Positions 59,801 through 64,000 of a DNA stretch of 64,000 nucleotides are shown piece by piece. The position numbers were made by a program, and so were the translations under genes. The DNA comes from Puccinia triticina (lineage: Eukaryota; Basidiomycota; Pucciniomycetes; Pucciniales; Pucciniaceae): assembly GCF_026914185.1 (NCBI RefSeq), contig NC_070567.1:3746001-3810000 (forward strand). The letters are read 5' to 3'. The stretch's first letter is position 1; each line of letters starts with the position of its first letter. Under the pieces are notes generated by a model that made no database searches, was not told the origin of the DNA, and saw only the letters and a list, made by a program, of their open reading frames with translations.

Positions 59801-62800
59801 TGGCCCGCTCTTCATGGACGGCGGCAATAAGTCCAACCTGGGAAAGAAGCGCAAAGACGTCGTCGGGTGGCTGGAGGCCAAGCTCGACGAGGCCGAGAAA
59901 GAGCTGGTCTTCATCCAGAGTACTCTCGTCGCCCGTCACCTTAATCAGGACCAGTCCAAAGACGCTCAAGTCGAAAACCTCCAAGATAAGATCATTCTTG
60001 TCAAGCTCTTGAAGTTGTTGGTCGAAAACGAAGGTAAACTGAGTGGCACGTGAGTCGTCCAATCTCCTCATTGAACGAATTAGTGTGAACTTTTCTAAGC
60101 AAGAGACTAATAGATGGATTTTTCAGTTCGAAGATCGATGAAGCTGTACGACTCGTTCTGCAATCCATGGACTCTCAGCCCGCTACTGTGGAGGCGACCT
60201 CTGCTCTATCCAACCTCAGTCCATCGGATTCGAACCCGCAAGATATCATAACAACGTACCACACTCGCTCGTCTCACTTGGATAGCATACAAGCGCTGCT
60301 GTCCAATGGCGACCGACAGAAAGCTGTGCAAGTCTCAGTCGAACACAGGATGTGGCCACACGCCTTGATCATCGCCAACAGTCTCGGAAACGATGTTTGG
60401 CGAGAGACGGTCAAGGAATTTGTGCGGTTCGAGATGGCCGATGGCGATCTCTCTGCGCTCGCTCATGCACCCCTTGGGTCTGCCCCTCCACCGCCTCCGT
60501 CCAAGGGCAGGGAGGGCTTGAGGACGCTGTACACTTTGTTTGCAGGCGCTGGACCAGCAGCAGGTGTGTAACAAGCCAATTTACCCTTTTTTACAATCCG
60601 AGCTCACCGAGCTTATGTTGCAGTGGACGAGTTTTCTCTTTCCGGAGCGCACACATCACCCTCTCATTTGGAGTCGCATGCGATGTCTGCCATGTCCACC
60701 GGAATAAACCCAAGTCAGATGGGCACGTCCCGGACCCCTTCTCCCGCGCCTTTACTCCACCCAATCCGCCCTTCCCCCGCAAAGATCCCCAACAATGTCC
60801 TGCACCAATGGCGCTCGGTGGTGGCAATGACGATCTCAAATAGAGTCCCCGGAAGTGCACCGTTTCTCTTGAGATTGGGTGATACCCTCTTGAGCAACGG
60901 CCGAACTTACGCGGCCCATACCACGTCAGTTCTCCAGTCCCCTGTCACTTCCGTCTGTGTCCTGGGGGCCTCAGCTAATTTGTCACTATTGCTGGCCATC
61001 CAGGTATCTACTGTCCAACGGCTTGATGCCCCAAGTGTCTCTGGATAACGGCAACCGGATCTCTTTGCTTGGCAGCCCAGCCATCAGTAACCCTGAGAGA
61101 CCTGGCTTGGACTTGGAGGCCGTCATGTTGACCGAAGTATTGGAATTCGCGCTCTCCCTGTCACCCGTTCCTAAAAACGTAGACCAGTTTATCGGGATCC
61201 CACATTTGCAAGCTTATCGTTTGGCCCTTGGCCTTGAGTATGCAACCTTTGGATTGGTTGATAGGGCAAACAAGTTTGTTCTCCTTCTCACTCATCCCAA
61301 CAAAATTTTGCCAGTCGCCTCTTTACGTGTGCTCACTCGATGTATCCTTTTTCTTGCCAGGTATTGTGAAGCTTTAGGGGCTACCACGAAATTGGCCACA
61401 AAGCCTTGTCCTTTTTACCATGCTTCCCTGCTCGAGCAGGTCAAAACTCTTTCTGGTCGGCTATCAGCGACCCCTCTGGCTGATAAGGGCTCCTCATGGA
61501 TTACTCGAAAGATGCCACGACCTACGCTGGATAATGTGTGGCAAAGTCTGGAGGGACGCGTCCACAAATTTGTTGCGGGCGACGACGATGAAACAAGTAA
61601 TCAAGTGGCATCCACTTCGGCCAGCTCCGCCGCGCAGAACAACAAAGTTCTCGGTCCGTTCTCTCATTACAGCTCGATTTCGCCCGGCAGTGTTTCTGGA
61701 TCGGTGTCCCGCGTCCAATCGTCGAGCGATTTGGGCCAGATTAATACCCAGACCACCGGTGGCTTGGCTGGCCCGTTCCACCACAACGCCAACCTCCAAA
61801 GGCCATCCTCCGGGGCAGGTTACTCGCCATCGTATTACAGCAAAGACCCGCGGCGAGCCTCGCCTTCGAACCAATACGAGGGCTCGAGCCTCTCCCCGGT
61901 CGATTATGTACCCTTCCGTGGCCAGACGAGTAGCGTGCCGCCCCTAAACAGCTACGAGCAAACTGGCCCATCCGCCGGCTCGCCTGCCAATCCGTCGTCC
62001 CCCGGAGAGACAGTGACGGGTGAGAATGCTGCGACAACCAGCTCTGGGGGTGGGTGGTGGGAGGCCTCGAACAGCTATGGCACACCGGCCAATAGCACCT
62101 CTCAGCCGGTTTTCGAATCGATCCAGGATACGCCAATTGCCGATGACGGATCGGGCTTCATCGACCCCATGGCGTCCTTCGGGGGGCCCGTCTTCGGCAG
62201 CCCTATCCCTTCAATGGTCGCTTCCCACAACAGCTTCGACCCCCCGTCCGGCTCCCGGACTCAGTTCGGCGACGACGACGAAGAAGACTTGGGGTTCGGT
62301 AATAGCAGCTCCCGCAAACGCGATAACGGCATCGGCTCGGGATTCGATGACGATCATCGTGCTGATGATAGTCCTTCTAACCACCATAAGAACGACAAGA
62401 ATGACAGCAAACCAGCCGAAACAGATTCAGAAAACAAATGTAAGTTTTTTTTCTTGCATTGATAATCGGAAGATCTGGTTGGGACTCGATTTAATCATTT
62501 GTTTGTGATTTTTCTGGGGGGTAATTTTCATAGCCATTAAGAACGCGCCGTCATCTTCCTGGCTAGGCCGATGGTTCAAGCGCGACTCAGGATCCCAAGC
62601 ACCCCCTGGAAGCGGGCCAGTGAAGGCAAACCTGGGCGAAGACTTTTCGCTGGTGTACGATCCAGAGACGAAGCGGTGGGTGAACAAGAAAGTAAGTCCC
62701 CGATTATCTTTCCGTCTATAGAGACCTCGACAATTTTATTAAATGATAAATTCTTGGGTGGTTTTCAGGCTGGGGCAACCCAGAGTGCATCGACAGGAGG

Positions 62801-63167
62801 CCCGCCGCCGCCGCCGCCACGGGCCCAAACGGCCTCGCCAACGAGCTCGATGCGGCCCGCCGAGCTGCCCCCGACCACAGGATCGAGGAACAGTCCGGGA
62901 CCCAATCGGGTCTTCTCCGCCGGCGTCCCGCCCCCGCCCGCGATGAGCAGGAGCAACACCACCGGGCTCCAGAACGGACGCAACTCTCTCGACGTCCCCC
63001 CCGCCTCCTCCTCCTCGGTACCCGCGCCCCCGCCCTCCGATCACAACCCCCCTGCTGCGGCTGCTGGTCTTGCTAATACTCCTACGCCCCCGCCTCCGTC
63101 TTCTATTGCGGGCAAAAAACCAAACGCTAAGAAAAATATCCGCTCGAGATACGTCGAAATCAGATAG
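56832..63167 (+). CDS. SEC16: Sec16-like COPII coat assembly scaffold, seven exons (1,953 aa)
   Basis: Exons 56832-60049, 60127-60563, 60624-60924, 61004-61273, 61361-62439, 62534-62691 and 62769-63167; total 5,862 nt, open in one frame. The 87-bp intron at 61274-61360 has no stop and could be read as coding, but splicing it rebuilds LVDRANK|YCEALGA, as the family requires. Residues 1 to about 900 are Pro/Ser/Gln-rich and disordered. The central conserved domain follows from about 907 (ERLTARVPVASFGFGGKLITVFP), then the ACE1-type helical Sec23/Sec13-binding region (QVSVEHRMWPHALIIANSLG). A C-terminal block LGEDFSLVYDPETKRWVNKK, poly-Pro and a basic end RSRYVEIR complete it. The protein organises ER exit sites. 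An in-frame ATG 78 bp upstream exists but adds an atypical leader. Confidence 0.93.
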
Positions 63168-64000
63168 TTCCCCCACCCCTTTTCGAAAATCATCTCTCCT
63201 TTTCTCTTGTCTTATTTTTTCCTTACAAAGTTTGGTTGGGGTTTTTCATTGGTAATGCTCTCGTGAAGAGGTCGTTCTTTTGGTACTTTTGCAAAAGAGA
63301 GAGGGGTCGTTTGGGATGAGAGGAACACGAACCAAGCACTATGCATCAAAAAAACTGTAATCAGTACATGACACATTCTTACACATACGTATATATTTAT
63401 ATATCTTGATCCCTCTATTCTCTTTCCTGTCGTGGTTTCTTTTTTTTCCTTCTCGATTTACTGGTACTTGGCATCATCCTATGTAAATATAACCAATCAA
63501 AACAGCACAACGCTTTCCTTTTCCTGCTCAGTATGATCTGGTTAAAAATGTGTGGGTTTTTTTTTTGTTTTCCTGCTAGTGCGACTCCTTTTCCAAATTG
63601 TTTCCATTTTTTTCAGATGATCAGTGTGATGATAAATCATAATGCTGATGAAGGGTATCCCGATGCAAAGTTTATATTTATATCCAATTTGTGAATCCCT
63701 AGTGACCCAATATACGCATCTCTGCTCCTACTTCATGTGCCTTGCACATCTTCGATGCCAAGGTCTGAACAAATGCAAGTGTGTGTATGTATCACATCAT
63801 CAGGAGGAACAAAGACATGTGAGATGGAGAAAAGTATGCCATGAACAACTTGATGTCAGTGAATCATAGATGGCAGGTGACATTGAGCAACCCATCTGCA
63901 ACTCCTACAGTACTCGATCTTGTACATCAATAAATAAATAAAAATGAAACATACATGTAGGAAAATTATTTCTTTCTTGATTTAATTTGGAGCATCAAAC
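63168..64000. other. 3' flank of SEC16
   Basis: T-rich sequence right after the stop fits a 3' UTR. A polyadenylation-like AATAAATAAATAAAA occurs near 63930. No other gene was recognised. Confidence 0.4.

Noticed and set aside
61274..61360. Continuous coding through this segment of SEC16
   Set aside because: The 87 bp are stop-free but hydrophobic and absent from the family pattern; GT-AG splicing rebuilds the expected LANRYCEA-like motif (RANKYCEA).

Overview
The window looks like nuclear DNA of a transposon-rich basidiomycete, most likely a rust fungus (Pucciniales). Evidence: host genes are cut by many short GT-AG introns (59 to 136 bp, some with CTAAT-type branch sites), the proteins are fungal (a Sec16 with its central domain, a CENP-A type histone H3), there are two signal-peptide proteins of no known family, and transposons of nearly every class are nested in one another. 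The rust assignment is inference. No operons, CRISPR arrays or rRNA genes were seen.

Layout. 0.2-2.2 kb: a complete Tc1/mariner-IS630-like transposon with a spliced transposase. 3.1-5.5 kb: a composite inverted-repeat element holding a tRNA-like sequence, G-rich and telomere-like repeats and a solo LTR. 6.1-8.0 kb: a large putative secreted protein. 9.6-10.5 kb: a four-exon NDUFAF3-like gene. 10.8-13.5 kb: repeats and a GC-rich block of possible plant-mitochondrial origin. 13.5-14.4 kb: a second putative secreted protein. 15.3-21.5 kb: a solo LTR candidate, a large hairpin-array element with another element nested inside it, small MITEs and a decayed gypsy gag-pol. 25.1-26.3 kb: a second solo LTR. 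27.0-30.0 kb: a damaged gene cluster (CENP-A with a 1-nt frameshift, a COA8-like gene with frame damage, a histone H2B relic). 31-32 kb: a Tourist-like element carrying another MITE. 32.4-33.2 kb: a five-exon AT-hook protein gene. 33.9-36.4 kb: a Helitron relic inside a Tourist-like MITE. 36.5-37.7 kb: a dead transposase. 37.8-50.7 kb: a decayed gypsy element (target duplication CTTGT) split by a young, apparently intact 8.0-kb gypsy element (target duplication ACGG) and by a 772-bp MITE (target duplication TCCACG). 51.0-51.5 kb: an ORC1 fragment lacking its ATP-binding loop. 51.7-53.5 kb: an unknown gene split by a 390-bp MITE. 53.6-56.1 kb: repeats. 56.8-63.2 kb: an intact seven-exon SEC16 gene.

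Apparently functional host genes are SEC16 (COPII vesicle formation at ER exit sites), the NDUFAF3-like complex I assembly factor, the AT-hook protein and the two secreted proteins. The CENP-A gene is either real with a sequencing indel or a damaged copy. The 41.8-49.8 kb retrotransposon is the most remarkable element: gag and pol are open, the gag stop overlaps the pol ATG at a T-TTT-TTA slippery heptamer, and the primer-binding region matches 50 contiguous nucleotides (positions 27-76) of a spliced tRNA-Tyr(GUA). Several insertions can be undone precisely: removing the element and one target copy restores an open reading frame, which gives the relative order of events.
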